DNA of 64,000 nt from Tetraselmis striata (lineage: Eukaryota > Chlorophyta > Chlorodendrophyceae > Chlorodendrales > Chlorodendraceae), in NCBI GenBank assembly GCA_006384855.1, contig VCJN01003596.1:1-64000 (forward strand), given 5' to 3'. The notes under the pieces were generated by a model, which did not search any database, was not told the DNA's origin, and worked only from the letters and a program-made list of their open reading frames with translations. This document shows, piece by piece, positions 31,940 through 44,757 of this stretch. The translations under genes and the position numbers were made by a program. The first letter of the stretch is position 1. Each line of letters begins with the position of its first letter.

Positions 31940-34230
31940 CCAACACGGTACCCCCCGACCCCCGGCTTCTGGCTGTGGCTTCAGCACCGTGGTCCGTGGG
32001 GCGTCCTCCGGCCCCTCCAGGCCCCTCTGCTAGGGTGTCCAATGGGGGTCGCGGTCCCGGCGGGGGCGGCGGCGGTGGTGGGCGCGCGGCGCTGCGATGG
32101 CGCGGGTGCATTCGTCGACGCCCGGCGGGGGCGTTGACAAGCAGTTCTGGTGTTGCGATGGCAGCTGCGGACGCACCTACCAACGGCCCGCCCCCCTGTG
32201 CACGCACGTGAACCACGGATGGAGTCCGACGCCCCGGCGGTAGCTGCCATGCACCTCGCCTACGCTGCGACTTTCGACCCCTCTGTGTATGTGCGGTGCG
32301 CCACCCTACAGTCTCGTACGGGTGTGCGCTAGGGTGGTGTATTGGCCCCGCTATATTTCTGCCTCGCTATCGCGGGCCCGGTGCAAGCGGTTATTGTGGT
32401 TCATACGTTCATACCGCTGCTGGTACTTTCCGCTAGAGTTTCGCGGATGATTGCGGCGCGGCTACTGCCGCGGCCCACGTTCCGCGTGTTTTCGACGAGT
32501 ATTGTACGGAGCTTTTCAAAGTCAGACTGGTGGTACATGACAATAAGACGCGGTACGTTCGTCACCCCGGTGACAGCGAGGCCGAGCCGAGTTGCGGGCA
32601 GTGCGGGCGAAGTTGGCCCCATGAGGGTTTCGTACCCCGGCCGACGACCCTGTCCAGGATGGCGCCGTGTACCTCGGTGCTCCTATTAGCCATTACCCCG
32701 GGTGGTTGACCCGTGCGTTGGGGCGGCGTCGGGAGGCCCACGCCGCACTGTTGGAGCGCATCGCCTCCTTTGGCACGTCGGGATACGGATGTCACCATGG
32801 GGCCATGCGGTTGCTGGCCGTATGCGCGGTGCGGCAGACCGGCTCCCTCAGCAGCATGATGCCGCCGTCAGAGCTGGACCCTTTCTTGGAGGCTGTGGAC
32901 GCCGCCAACATTTCGGCTGCGTTTTCGTTGCTTGGTTTGGACGCTTGCGACCATTCTACACCGCGAATGGAGGCTGCGATCGTCCAGATGAGTATGCCCG
33001 CTGATTTTGGCGGTTTGAATATGGCCTTGCTGAAGTCTGAGGCCCCCGCGGATTTTTTTTCCGCGCAATCGGTTGTCCTGCCAAATAAGGATGGTACGGG
33101 AGTACGGGCCCGCCCTCGGCCCCTTGTACGTCGAGGCGGTTCGCGTCGAGGTGTCGTCCGTGGCTACGAGCGCTTTGCCATGGGCGCGCGAGACGCGCCG
33201 CGTATTCGAGACTGTACGGGCCCGCCCTTACCACGTTACCGCAAGCAGATGTGCAGCGCGCACGCGCCGCGTACGGGCACACCCACGCAATCTTCGAGTT
33301 ACTTACGGTCGGTAATGCTACGACCACCGCTGTATACCGGATCCGTCAGCTGGTGGCGGCTCGTACGGGTACGAGCACTAGCGGAGGATTGCGCGTCACC
33401 ACATCTCCTTACGGTCACTCCCCATGGAGTTGGTACTGGTGAGGCCGCCTCTGCTCATCGCCTGCCCAACAATCGCTTCCTATTGGTGGTACGAGTACTA
33501 CTGCCAATACCGTTACTACATGCGCTTATGTAGCTCTCAAGATACCGTCGCCCCGCGAATTAATAGTGGCACCCCCTCCGTCAGGGGCATCTCCTTCCCT
33601 ACTAGAACCTCAGCTAGGCGGTACTTCAGCTCCGCCCTCGGGTACGGGTACGGGTGCTGCCTCCGATGATCAACCCACGACGACCATGGTTGTCCAACGC
33701 CACCTCACCCGTGCGATTCGCTTGCGTGACATCGTGGCCCTCGCTCCTGGCTTCCAGCGTATGGGTGCCGCGGCCTCGCGCCTTGATACCCTGCGCTTGT
33801 ACAACGCATGCGGGCCGGGCTCCCTATCGCTTTTCCAGTCGGGTCACGACGAGTCATCCCGCAAGATTCCCCATGCTGCTTATTCGGCCGCGGCTGCGCG
33901 GGTGCTGGGCCTTCGCCCGCGCGGGGGTTCCGCGCTTGTCACATGTCCTGGCCCCACGTGTGGGATTGATCCCTTATGGCTTCGCTCTATGGATGGCTCG
34001 AACCGGAGCGCTACGGATTTCATTGTGGATCATCTACCCATCTGCCCCGTAGCGAACTACAAGCACCGCATGCATACCGCTTTGAAAAATCTATGGGCTT
34101 TCGTGGCGATCGAAGCGGGGGCGGTGCTCGACCGGGACCGCTCGGGAGTCGGCGACTTGACCCTTGAGACGAGTGGGCTGCGCCCAGCGGACCGCTCGCG
34201 GCCGTCAGATTTGACGCTGGCGGGGTGAGG
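31940..34230 (+). pseudogene. Degenerate non-LTR retrotransposon (LINE B)
   Basis: At about 32130-32220 a frame reads FWCCDGSCGRTYQRPAPLCT then HVNHGW, a C2H2-like finger as in LINE N-termini. At 32345-32400 is LAPLYFCLAIAGPVQA, an RT block. After frame breaks come a post-palm segment (FKVRLVVHDNKTRYV, near 32515) and a long intact piece at 32667-33090 (YLGAPISHYPGWLTRALGRR to MPADFGGLNM). The C-terminal frame at 33566-34228 has CPGPTCG, DHLPICP and a KHRMHTAL helix, matching the zinc knuckle that ends such polyproteins. A final RPAD segment could be a relic of a nuclease domain (weak). Sequence between the finger and RT is far too short, so an internal deletion is likely. Confidence 0.7.
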
Positions 34231-34234
34231 GCGG

Positions 34235-35095
34235 CGGCGTGCGATTACATGATCGATTTCGCGTGCGTGTCAGTGCCGCAGCCAACATTGCCGCCTACAA
34301 CCCCGCCTTAGGTGTATCATAGCTAGATTATGTTTACTGATTGTACTCGATGTTGGATTGCAATGATATTATTGACCTTGCAAATGTATTTGCACTACTA
34401 CATATTGTGGCTGTGCCCCCTTGGTGTAAATGAGGAAATATACACGTCAGCATAACAGTAGTTTACACTGTTGCGGTGGTATTTCCATGTCCTCCACAGG
34501 GGGTCGATGGAAATTCCAGAAGTTTCCGGAAATTTCTGGTTTTTCAGTTTTCAAGAAATTTCCAATGCCCACCACTGTTTAGGACATGAACGCATTGAGA
34601 TCATAACAGAGCGCCGCCTAAGGATTACCTGCCAGGGCTTTCCGTATCTGGATCGCTTCTACTTAAACCGCCGTCGCCGGTTTCAGTGTTGCTGCCAGTC
34701 CCGTCCGGCCGGGGTTCGAAAAAGCAATCCTTACACGCCAGGTCGGCTCTTATGATCGTCGCCGCTGGCAGCAGGTACTTGTGTATGGATTATATTATAT
34801 GGACTTTTCTCAAATTGGACGGAGTAGCCCTCCCCCCCGCCAATTCCTTTCCTCCAGCAGCTGGTCGAAACGTAGCAAAGTTGAGTGACTATGTTACACC
34901 AGTTGCCAGCAGCCGACATCGGCCGACGTAAAGGCGGTGACCACCTGGCCGAGCCCCCTCCCCCCCCCCCCCCCCCCCCCCACCAGTCTTGTATGTTGCA
35001 GGCGATAAGAGCCAACCGCCCAGCCAGGCTTGAAATCAAGCCCCGCCTCGCCCCTCGTCGCGAACAGGAAAGCCAGACCTCCGCGCTGCGGCGAC
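34235..35095. other. Intergenic with poly-C tract
   Basis: No gene was recognised. A C-run of about 24 lies at 34957-34981, upstream of the first recognised exon of the transglutaminase-like gene, and may belong to its 5' intron or leader. Confidence 0.5.
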
Positions 35096-35102
35096 AGGGC
35101 AG

Positions 35103-37764
35103 CGGCTGTCGTTTCCAGTGCTGCTGGGACTCCTGCTGCCGCTGCTGACTTTTGGCGCGCCAGTGACTGGGCGAGGCGGGTGGCGCAGCCCAGTGGAATC
35201 TCGCGAGGTCACGCAAGCCGACGACCAACATCGGTCGCTGATAAAGATTCGGGTGAGTCGCAGCGCAGCGCGCGGCGCGATTATGTGCCATTGTCGAGCT
35301 CGAGCAAGGAAACAGCACCGCGAACTTGAAAGTGGCTATGATCACAATATTGCGAGACGACGGATGCGGCGCGCACCGCTTGCAAAATCGCTCACACTAC
35401 AAACATGTGGCACCCATACTTGCTGCACATACAAGCATCACTGCGTCACGTGCGATGCAAAGCAACGGACGCAAGAGCGCGTGTGTCTGCCCTGGCGCAT
35501 CTCTTCTGCAGGTGCAGCAGCTGCTTGGCTCATGGGAGGAGCGCGAGGCTGCCGCCTTCCTGGTGGATAACATGCCCCCACCGGACGTCGGCAGCCTGCC
35601 GGACGCCTACCTGGCCACAAATGTCCGCCTTGCGATGCAGGTCCGTCACTAACGGCCGGGCGCGCTGCCCTGAGAGCAAGCTGCTGCTCCTGGCCGCCCA
35701 ATACGCTGCACACCGTGTCACAATGGCTGGACCTGCTCGTCTCAACGGCAATCGGTGCACCTTCAGTGCCAGCCTCGCTCAAAATATGTGTGATATGTCC
35801 TTCCTGACGAGCCTCAAAGCAGGATTGCACGTGATTTTTTGTTACGTTTCAACGTTCGAACTGCCCGTAGATTTTGCTACTGCAAATTGTTTTCACCGTA
35901 AACTGTGGTGAAGAATGTCAACCTTAAAAGCATTTAAAGAGCATTGTGGCATACGCTTCTTGATGCCTTTTTTGGTTGATTCAATTTGTCGTGGTCGCCA
36001 AGGATGAGACAGGCCGGGCAGTTCCCGGGCTGACAGGTGGAGCTGCCTGCCGTGCTTTCCGTCAGGCCTGGAAGCGGGCCCCCTGGCGTGCGGACGTCCC
36101 GTGGGACATCTTCCTTAACTACGTGGCGCCCTACGCGGTGCTGGACGAGCACCGCGACCCTTGGCGCCCTATGCTGGTCAATCTGGTGGGGACGCTGCTG
36201 GCAGGTGTGACCGACCAGGGGGACGCGGTGATGGCGCTCAATCGGGACCTCTGGGGCGCGTGGGAACCGCCCATCCACTTCGTGGCGGACCAGGCGCCGC
36301 AGACGCTGTCCCCCTTCCAGGTCCCCCCCCCCCCCACACACACACACACCCTTTCCCCGCACTTACCCGCGCATGAAAGGGAACCCATGCTCCCGCTGCT
36401 GCTCTGATCCTGCAACCTCTGCGGCTTGCCCCTCCTCGCGCGACTAGGTCATCGAGGCCCGCAACGCCAGCTGCTCCGGGCTCTCCATCTTCCTGGTGGA
36501 CGCTCTGCGGGCAGGCGGCCTCCCCGCTCGAGTAGCCGGCGTCCCACAGTGGAACACCCCCAGCGGCGGCAACCACAACTGGGTGGAAGGTGACCCACCC
36601 CCCCCCCCCCCCCCGCCCCCCCTTGTTTCCCATCCGCGGGCCCAGTTTGCGCCGAGGTCAGGCATGGGCCCATGGCACACTTCATGCCATCTGCTGGCCT
36701 CATCCCTCCATGAAGTGCCCACGCTGCCATGCATCATCTGTACCCAGCAGGAGCAAATGGTCTCCAACAAATGCGCCCATGAGTCAGAGTCACTCCACCT
36801 CACTTAGCTTCGGTAGCCCTCTCTCGCGCAGTCACCAGAATGGCTCGTGCATGCCAGCTGTGTGTCATGTGCTGCGGCCTTGCCGCCCATACTTGCACAG
36901 GTCAATAATTGCCACCTGCCGTGCCTATCCACATTTGGTTGCATTGTAACACTGTAGCAATTTTTTGTTGAGTTCCGCGATTACTCGTATTTCAACTACT
37001 GCGGTACGAGTTTATGAGCAAAAGGATCGCGCCGGCATAGCAACATGGTACGTTCCAGGCAGTCATAGAGGAGGTTTGCGAATACTCCGCCGCTGGTTCC
37101 AGAGGATCCCCGCAAATTAATATGCCTCTCCGCCGATGTCCTCGCGGTGGTACGTCACTGGTTGGACACTTTGTCCAACTTGTACAGCTCTGCGAAAATA
37201 AACATTGTGTTGGGCACTTGGTGTTGTAATGTTACAAACATTTGCTGTAATATTGCAACAACAAGTCGATGGGCACTAGCCTGCCTGCCTGCCACCAGGG
37301 CAGTGCACTTTTTGACTGCAAAGAGGGGGCAGCTGGGGTATCGGGGTGCCCTTCCAACTTCTCATCAGTTGCCTGGATATATTTCCTATGAATTTAGAGG
37401 CGATGGTGTTGTGGGCCTCCGCATTCGGCGCCTCCACGTGCTTACCAAGGGGCGTAGGGGCAGATATGGAACTCGCCAGCTCAGGGCTCCCCGGACCTTC
37501 CGCACCCCGCCTGCCCCTGCCCGCGCAGTGTGGATCTTAGGGGAGTGGCACTTCCTGGGCGCCGGCGAGCCGGACGCCGCCGGGCTGGACCACGCCTGGT
37601 TCTACCCCGACCCTGTGCGCAAGGCTGTGCCCGGCGCTGGCATGCGCAGCGTGTTTGCCACCTCCTGGGCGCCCACCCCGGGCGGGCTGCACTTTCCGCT
37701 GTACTATGCGCTCGAGAAGACGTACGTGCACGCCTACGAGGTCACCCCCCGCTACATCGCGTAG
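35103..37764 (+). CDS. Secreted transglutaminase-like protein
   Basis: Exons: about 35103-35252, 35512-35640, 36066-36320, 36448-36589 and 37529-37764 (TAG); all joins are in phase. The first recognised exon encodes a strongly hydrophobic stretch (LSFPVLLGLLLPLLTFGAPV), a likely signal peptide, but its Met is not clear and an upstream exon is possible. The middle has FLVDNMPPPDVGSLPD and VPWDIFLNYVAPYAVLDEHR, a segment I associate with prokaryotic-type transglutaminase-like proteins. The catalytic set follows: Cys in ARNASCSGLSIF, His in GNHNWVEVW, and a later acidic residue, probably in LDHAWF or nearby. The family uses a papain-like Cys-His-Asp triad for amide cleavage or transfer. The substrate is unknown; a role in the secretory pathway or outside the cell is inferred. 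Two introns begin GTCCGT and GTCCCC, and two start with C-runs. Confidence 0.8.
36321..36335. repeat. C-run at a splice donor
   Basis: The intron begins GTCCCCCCCCC, so the C-run starts at its third base; a (CA)n follows. Confidence 0.85.
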
Positions 37765-38325
37765 AGAGCGGCACGCGAGGAAGGCCGGGCTCTGCCAACC
37801 TCCGCACGGCCACCGATCGCTCGGCTGGAGGATGCACATGGACCCACCATGGGCAGACTTTGAGCATTTCGATTCTGGCCCCCCAAAACGGGAACCTCTG
37901 ATCGTTGCTCGCTACTGCGTGCGGGTTTGGATGCAAGCTGAGCACCAGGTGCCCCCACGGGGTCGAATGATCTTCACGCCGTGCTCTATCTGCGCCGCAT
38001 TCGCCGTGCACAATAACCCACATGGGGCTGTTCACTGCAATGTGTGGGGCTTCAATCTGCCCCAGGGTTGACGGGCTGCCTGTATCTACTCCATCACACC
38101 ACTGTCCGAGGTTCCACACTGATTCCGGTGTCCCGTGTGGACCTGATTGTAACGCCGGCTTAAAAGGGCAACTCCGTAGGCGCAGTGGTGACAGGCAGGG
38201 CTCTGCTTTTGGTTGCTAGTATTATTAAATGTGTCCCATCTCTGCCAGGCCCCAAGCGCTCACTAGTGCCGCAATCACTTATGATGCACCCAGATGTTGC
38301 TGGAGCATCACCGCGCGCAGCGCCA
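37765..38325. other. Intergenic, no gene seen
   Basis: Downstream of the transglutaminase-like gene. The frames on both strands are short and unsupported. It ends where the first long direct repeat begins. Confidence 0.45.
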
Positions 38326-40156
38326 TGCAATATGTGCATGCTCGACAGGGTTTTTTAGGGTTTACTTGCATGCCCCAAATGCTGGATAATTGACAACTTT
38401 TCGAGCAGTTTCAGCTTACAGGATAGAATTGCGTTTGGTCTATCTTAAGGGTTTGGCTTTTTGAAAGGAAGACAGGGCCGGTGTGATTACTACGCATAGC
38501 GGCACAACGCAGTCCTGCATGGCGCGGCACAGGATAGGGCCAGGAGGAGGAGGTGTAAGTGTTGCCGTCAGGAAAGAAGGGAATGGCGAGGGGCTTGGGT
38601 CGTGGTCGTGGGAGTCTGGAAAGTTGCGGTTATCCACACACGGGTGTTCAGGTTATCAATCTTCAATTCTTTTGCCATCACCCTCCCGGGCCGCGGCCGC
38701 CACACAGGGCACCACACACAGAGCCAGTGACGGCCTAAACAGGCCGTGCACGCACCAATGCTCCACAGGCCATAACACTAGTCGTCAGATAGAGTTTGTA
38801 CTCACCGGCGGGGGCATGCCCGCCTAGGTAGGTGTCCTAAGATATTTTGATTTCATCCTCATTCGATCTCCGCTCATTGTGCCAACCAAGGCACACACGC
38901 TAAGCCTAGAGGGCTGCCGGCCTGAAACCTTTACCTTGAGGCAGGAGTTGGACAACCGCACAGCGTCAGATGCAGGGTCGTCTTCTCTTGGCCAATACAG
39001 CTGCACTGAGTCGGGGAAGCAGGAGGAAAAAATGATCAGTGCTTTAAAGAAAGTTCGCCAAAGGCGGGTGGCGGCGTGGCGCTCTGTGTGTCTGGGGGTT
39101 TCAGAACTCTGGAGGCTGTGTGAACGGACGACGGGGCGCTGGCGATAGACGAGCGCAGCGCCCGCAGAGTGCCGTCCGCCCAAGGCCGATTATTCTCCTC
39201 GGGTTTTCGGGACAGCTCACTTCCACATGACTATAGGAAGGGCAGTACGGAGAATGGAACCGAGTTGACGACAGGAAATCGTCGAGTAGGGGGAGGGAGG
39301 TATTGGCTTCCAGCAAAGGTACTTTCGTCCCTTGCTGGAGGAGCCAAGGGTGACAGGTTCTTTCGTCCCTTCGACCGGCGAGGCGGTGGCGGCGAAACCC
39401 TCATCTGGTTGCTTATGTTGTCGGCACATCCGAGGATTGGTTCTCAAACTTATTGCTTGGCGAACACTGGGTTTCGCAGGCGGGAGGGTGGGAGCTGGGA
39501 CACGGAGGCGGTCGTGCGGGCGGGGCACACCGTGGGTGGAGGTCGGCCCTCCCGATGAGCCGTCGAGTTTGGCTTCGCGAGGCGCAGGCACGGAGGGCGG
39601 GCGGCGTCGTCAGGTGCGCCGTGTTTCGGCGGGGAGGGAGGTATTGGCTTCCAGCAAAGGTACTGGTGGAGGAGCCAAGGGTGACAGGTTCTTTCGTCCC
39701 TTTGACCGGCGAGGCGGTGGCGGCGAAACCCTCATCTGGTTGCTTATGTTGTCGGCAAATCCGAGGATTGGTTCTCAAACTTATTGCTTGGCGATCACTG
39801 GGTTTCGCACGCCTCGGTCGGGGAGCGAAGGCGGACGGGTGGGAGCTGGGACACGAAGGCGGTCGTGCGGGCGGGGCACACCGTGGGTGGAGGTCGGCCC
39901 TCCCGATGAGCCGTCGAGTTTGGCTTCGAGAGGCGCAGGCACGGAGGGCGGGCGTCGTCGTCAGGTGCGCCGTGTTTCGGCGGTATGCAGTCGACTTTTG
40001 CCGCTAGGTTTTGAAACGCCTGTGGAGAGGACGCGACGTGATCTAGAAGAGGACCGGCCTAGCTGTGCGTGCAGGTAGCTATATGCTGGGACAACTGGCG
40101 GAGAGTGCGCGGGTATTCTTGGTGACGGGCACTTGATGCTCGCCTTGGCGCGACGG
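38326..40156 (+). repeat. Long direct repeat, left copy
   Basis: It matches 43258-44757 in the same orientation over its whole length, roughly 90 percent by eye, from CTTGCATGCCC to TTGATGCTCGCCTT. This copy is longer because a 341-base segment (39291-39631 and 39632-39972) is tandemly duplicated. It holds no convincing gene: the frames that overlap it are not conserved between copies. Both copies contain a minus-strand consensus donor (CCGGTGAGTAC at about 38805 and 43745), so it may hold untranslated exons. Confidence 0.85.
39291..39972 (+). repeat. 341-base tandem duplication inside the left repeat
   Basis: Both units start GGGAGGGAGGTATTGGCTTC. The first has an extra TCGTCCCTTGC-type insertion; the second matches the right-hand long repeat better. 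The right repeat has a single unit. Confidence 0.85.
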
Positions 40157-40719
40157 TCGCGAATACCTGCCGCCAACACTTGCTAACTGCAGCCCTGGGA
40201 CTAATTGCGAACGGGTGTATCGAAAGTATCCAACGGCCTTTGTTTCAGCCTCCCTGAGGGCATCAACCATGGTGCCAATGGGGGGAATCCCAGCCGTTAG
40301 ATCATATCTAAGCTGCCTGGAGCCCTTGGGTTGTGTTGGTCAGCGTGCGATGGGCTATGGTCATGTTAGTCAAAGTGTCTCCTACTTGTTGTTGGCAAGA
40401 TCGCCAGTGTCTCATTCCACCACCCGACTACCACAACCCTTCCCCAGACTGCCACATTACCTCCGGACACCAACTTTGCCCCACCAAGCGTCCCTTTAGG
40501 ACATCTTCGTCGATTGCAAGCGGCGCTCGCGCGTCTGTGTCGCGGTCGTGGCGATGGCAATTGCGCGCCCAAGGTGAACGATGCGCACATATTTTAAACG
40601 GTACGCCGGCACCCGCCCACTACTCCACCATGCCTCTTAATCGAGCTCTAGCGCAGGCACTATGCCTCCAACAGGTCACAAATCCACCTCGTTCTCGTTA
40701 CACGTCGTCGATTTGTTTC

Positions 40720-42543
40720 TATGACTGCGGCACGTGCTGATTTGTCACCGTGTGTTGCGGAGGTAGACGAGTTCCGCGGGCTCCGATCATCGCGGTGGAC
40801 ACCAACGATGCCGATGAACCAGTCGCCGCCCTCACTCCACTGGAGGACCGGTGCTCCAACCGAGGTGCTTGCCAATTTCCCCTCCCGTTTCACAGCCTAT
40901 CGCACCCGGAACGTAAGGACTTCTGTGATCGTGCTGCGGAGGTGGCGGTGAAGCGGCCGGAGCTACTGTACCTTGCGGCGGCCGGGGTGGTCGCCGCGCA
41001 GTTCAATGTCCGCATCGACGACTGCAACCGAAAGGCTATTAAGAACGCCGTCTCCCGCCGGGCTGCCGCTGCGAAGCAACTCGCCATACTCAAAGCCTAC
41101 GTTCCACCTTCCTTCTTGCCTCAAGGTCAAGAGAACGTGCTCCCTTATTCTTCGACGGTCACTGTGCCTGAAGCTCCCGGTCCTCGTGCTGAAGGTATGT
41201 TGCTGTGTGCTTCCCAAGTGCCCAAATGCATGCTAAAATGCTTTAATGTGCAATGCTATTGCATGCTGCCAATGTGTTTGCATGCAATGGGGCTGAGACA
41301 GTGCGTTGCGAATTTATTTGTTACACAGAGTGAGTGGAGGCCAGCCAAGCTAGCCAAGATCACTGAGCTGAACCGTGGCAGGCGGGAGGTTGGCCGCGAG
41401 ATGCTCACGCTAGGCTTTCAGCACCTGCTGCCTCTATTCTTTCCCTGCTGGAAGAATGCCTTCAGTGAAGAATGCAACATGAAGGGATGGGACCTAGAGG
41501 GGCGCGTGGCATTCACCAAGTATCAGCTCTGGAAGCTCAGAGGCAAGCAAGGAACATCGTGGACAACACGCACCTCCAGCGGCAACCCGTCCTCGCGCGC
41601 GTCCCAAGTTTCCACGCGTGCTCTTGGATTGTCTACGGAGCAGCAGCAACCTTTATCAACACCCCGTGATGTCAATCCCCTGAAGCTGCCTGCGGATGTC
41701 AAGGATGTGGTGCAGGCTGCCAAGACTGACATCTTGCCCCTGTCACGCGCTCTGCACGCTGACTTCGATGTTGGCGCTGAGCACGCACCTGCTGCGAGCG
41801 ACCAAGCGCAAGCACCAGCTGGAACAGACAGCGCCTTCCTGCAGTCTCTGCTAGCTGACAACCTGAAGCTCAGAGAGTGGGTCAAGGTGATGAGTGGTTA
41901 CCTGGAAGCTGCATCAAGGGATGAGCAAGCAGACGTAGCCCGCCAGAGAGGCCGCGTATCAGCGAAGGATATGTGGAACCAAGTTGGGAGTGCAACTGGT
42001 GATGCATCCATCGCCAACGCCCGTGCCAGAGCTGGTGAGAGGAAGAGGAAGGCTGATTCAGCTTTCGCAAACAAGCAAGCAGCTGCGAGCAAGAGGCGGG
42101 AGACCGCAGCAGAGTCATGTGCAAACGGGGTGGAGCTGCTGAAGCAGATATGGCTGAGTGGCCCTGACTTCATAATAAAGCTGAAGGCCGCCGGGCTGCG
42201 CGACCTCATCCAAGCCTCCAACCCCCAAGCACCGCCCCCAAAAGGCCTAAAGGAAGCATTCCTTGCGAAGGTCTTCACCCTGACGAAGGCCAAGCAAGCT
42301 TTAGCCGGCTACGCGGCCACACAGTCAGTGCTCTCGTCCGCGGGCGGGCCGTCGGTGGCCAGTCGGTGGGTGTCATCCAGCCAATGTAGGTATTCCGGCT
42401 GGATCGGTTTTGCCGGTCCGGTCGAGCTTGTAATCAAGTCATTTACTGTCCCACTGGACCCACCTCATCGCCCGCCCATAATACACCCACTTAGCCACCA
42501 CCAGTGCACATGTCCATCTGAAGGAGCGTTAAGGACCTCATAA
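40720..42543 (+). CDS. Uncharacterised protein with SAP-like segment, between long repeats
   Basis: The frame is open from 40750 to TAA 42541-42543. A likely intron runs from GTATGT at 41194 to the AG before 41332; it has no stop but is AT-rich and encodes an implausible Cys- and Met-rich insert. The frame has no ATG before that point. An ATG at 40720 in another frame (MTAARADLSPCVAEVDEF) could be the start if there is a one-base shift or a small intron near 40780. Recognisable parts are a basic helical front (FCDRAAEVAVKRPELLYLAA), SEWRPAKLAKITELNRGRRE, a Ser/Thr/Gln-rich linker, a charged coiled-coil-like stretch (ANARARAGERKRKADSAFAN) and a SAP-like helix-loop-helix (GLRDLIQASNPQAP, then PKGLKEAFLAKV). 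SAP motifs bind DNA. The setting between direct repeats suggests a mobile or amplified unit. No transposase or integrase motif is seen. Confidence 0.5.
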
Positions 42544-42544
42544 G

Positions 42545-43255
42545 GGACATTTATTCCCCCTGGGTCGACCTCAGGCATGGCCTGTTCGGGCAGGTAGCAA
42601 AGCCCTAAGGGAATATTGGGATAGTGCCCAGGCATTTAGTAATTTTTGGTGGTACTGGCGGACAAAAATAGCGACAGTTTTCGCAGCTAGACAGCGTAGA
42701 TTTTGCATCAAAATGTACGGGGTCGGCTAGGACCGAAAGATCCACGACGGGTACGGGCCGCCAGACCGGAAAGGCGCCGCACGTCCCGAGCCCCCGCCGG
42801 TGTTGTAAATTACATGCCACCAGCGATCACGTGGCTCATCAGGACAGTACATTCCGCTATGCTGCTCCCGGCCTCTCATCACGGCCAAGACGCTGGAAGA
42901 GCCTGGTTACTTGCTGTCGCACCTGGGGTTATCGGACACGCTACACCCCTGTGGGATGGCGTATATCAAATCTGATATTCACTCCCCACCTCAGGGGCTT
43001 TCACAAGTAACTAGACTATCCCTAATCTAAATCAAGCAGCATCCGGAAACGTACCACAAAAGCGAACAATTGTCTCCGGGCGGGAGACAATGTAGTCGGG
43101 TGCCTTCCAACAACTGAAGGCGCTCCCGGTTCGCAGCCGCCCTTAATACTCGGATAAGGGCATGCCGCAGATGGGCGGACCGGGCCGGGGCGGATTATTA
43201 GAAAGTCCGCCAGGGTTGTCGCTTGTTTTGCAACATGACAATATGCGTCTTGGGT
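42545..43255. other. Interior spacer before the right long repeat
   Basis: No supported gene was found. It completes the 3.1 kb interior between the two long direct repeats. Confidence 0.4.
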
Positions 43256-43257
43256 CG

Positions 43258-44757
43258 TGCAACACATGCATCCTTGACGGGTACTTGCATGCCCAAATGC
43301 TGGAAAATCGATGGCTTTCTCGGGCAGTATCAGCTTACAGGATAGAGATGCACATTATCGATCTTGAGGGCTTGGCTTTTTAAAGGGAGGACAGGGGCTG
43401 GGCACGATTACTACGGAAGCATGACCAGAGTGGCAAAACGCGGTCCTGCATGGCGCAGCAGGGGATAGGACCAAAGGGAGGTGTTAGTGTTGCCGTCAGG
43501 ATAGAAGGCAGTGCCAAGGGGTTTGGTGCGTGGCCATGGGAGTCTGGAAAGTTGCGGTTATCCACACACGGGTGTTCAGGTTATCAATCTTCAATTCTTT
43601 TGCCATCACCCTCCCGGGCCGCCACCCCCACACAGGGCAACACACACAGAGACAGTGACGGCCTAAACAGGCCACCATAGACGCACCAATGCTCTCACAG
43701 ACATATAACACTTGCGGAGTCGTCAGATAGAGTTTGTACTCACCGGCGGGCGCACGCCCGCCTAGGTAGGTGTCCTAAGATATTTTGATTTCATCCTCAT
43801 TCGATCTCCGTTCATTGTGCCAACCATGGCACACACGCTAAGCCTAGAGGGCTGCCGGCCTGAAACCTTTACCTTGAGGTGGACAACCGCACAGCGTTAG
43901 ATGCAGGGCAGTCTTCTCTTGGCCAAAGGCAGCTGCAGGGGGCAGAACGTAAAAATGGTCAGTGCTTTGAAGGCAGTTCGCAAATGGCGGGGGGAAATCT
44001 GACGGTGTGTCTGGGGTTTCAGGGTTTTAGAGGATGTGTGAACGGACGACGGGGCGCTGGCCACAGGCGAGCGCAGCGCCCGCAGAGTGCCGCCCGCCCA
44101 AGGCCGATTGTTCTCCTCGGGTTTTCGGGACAGCTCACTTCCACATGACTAGGAAGGGCAGTACGGAGAATGGAACCGAGTTAATGACAGGAAATACTCG
44201 AGGGGAGAGGGGGTGGGGGACTGCACATTGGCCTCCAGCAAAGGTACTGGTGGAGGAGCCAAGGGTGACAGGTTCTTTCGTCCCTTCGACCGGCGAGGCG
44301 GTGGCGGCGAAACCCTCATCTGGTTGCTTATGTTGTCGGCACATCCGAAGATTGGTTCTCAAAGATTATTATTTGGCGATCACTGGGTTTCGCACGCCGC
44401 GGCCGGGGAGCGAAGGCGGGCGGGTGGGAGCTGGGACACGGAGGCGCGCGTGTGGGCGGGGCACACCGTGGGTGGAGGCCGGCCCTCCCGGCGGCGCCGC
44501 TGTCCCGATGAGCCGTTGAGTTGGGCTTCGAGCCGCGCAGACTCGGAGGGCAGGCGGCGGCGTGAGTTTCGGCGTGTTTCGGTGGTATGCTGTTGGCCGT
44601 TGCCGCAAGGCTTTGAAACGCGTGTGGAGAGGACGCGACGTGGTCTGGAAGAGGGTTGGCCAAGCTGTGCAGGAAGCGTTATGCTGGGACAACAGGCGGA
44701 CAGTGCGAGAGAGGTTCTGCTTGCTGACGGGCCCTTGATGCTCGCCTTGCCGTGCCG
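43258..44757 (+). repeat. Long direct repeat, right copy
   Basis: Same order and orientation as 38326-40156, with small indels and one unit of the 341-base segment. It ends about 110 bases before the second split-repeat element starts. If the pair were LTRs, the interior would be 3.1 kb and lack reverse transcriptase. Confidence 0.85.

Noticed and set aside
39332..40078. 248-codon frame in the left long repeat as a gene
   Set aside because: The frame is not conserved in the right copy, and its internal repeat is just the 341-base DNA duplication.
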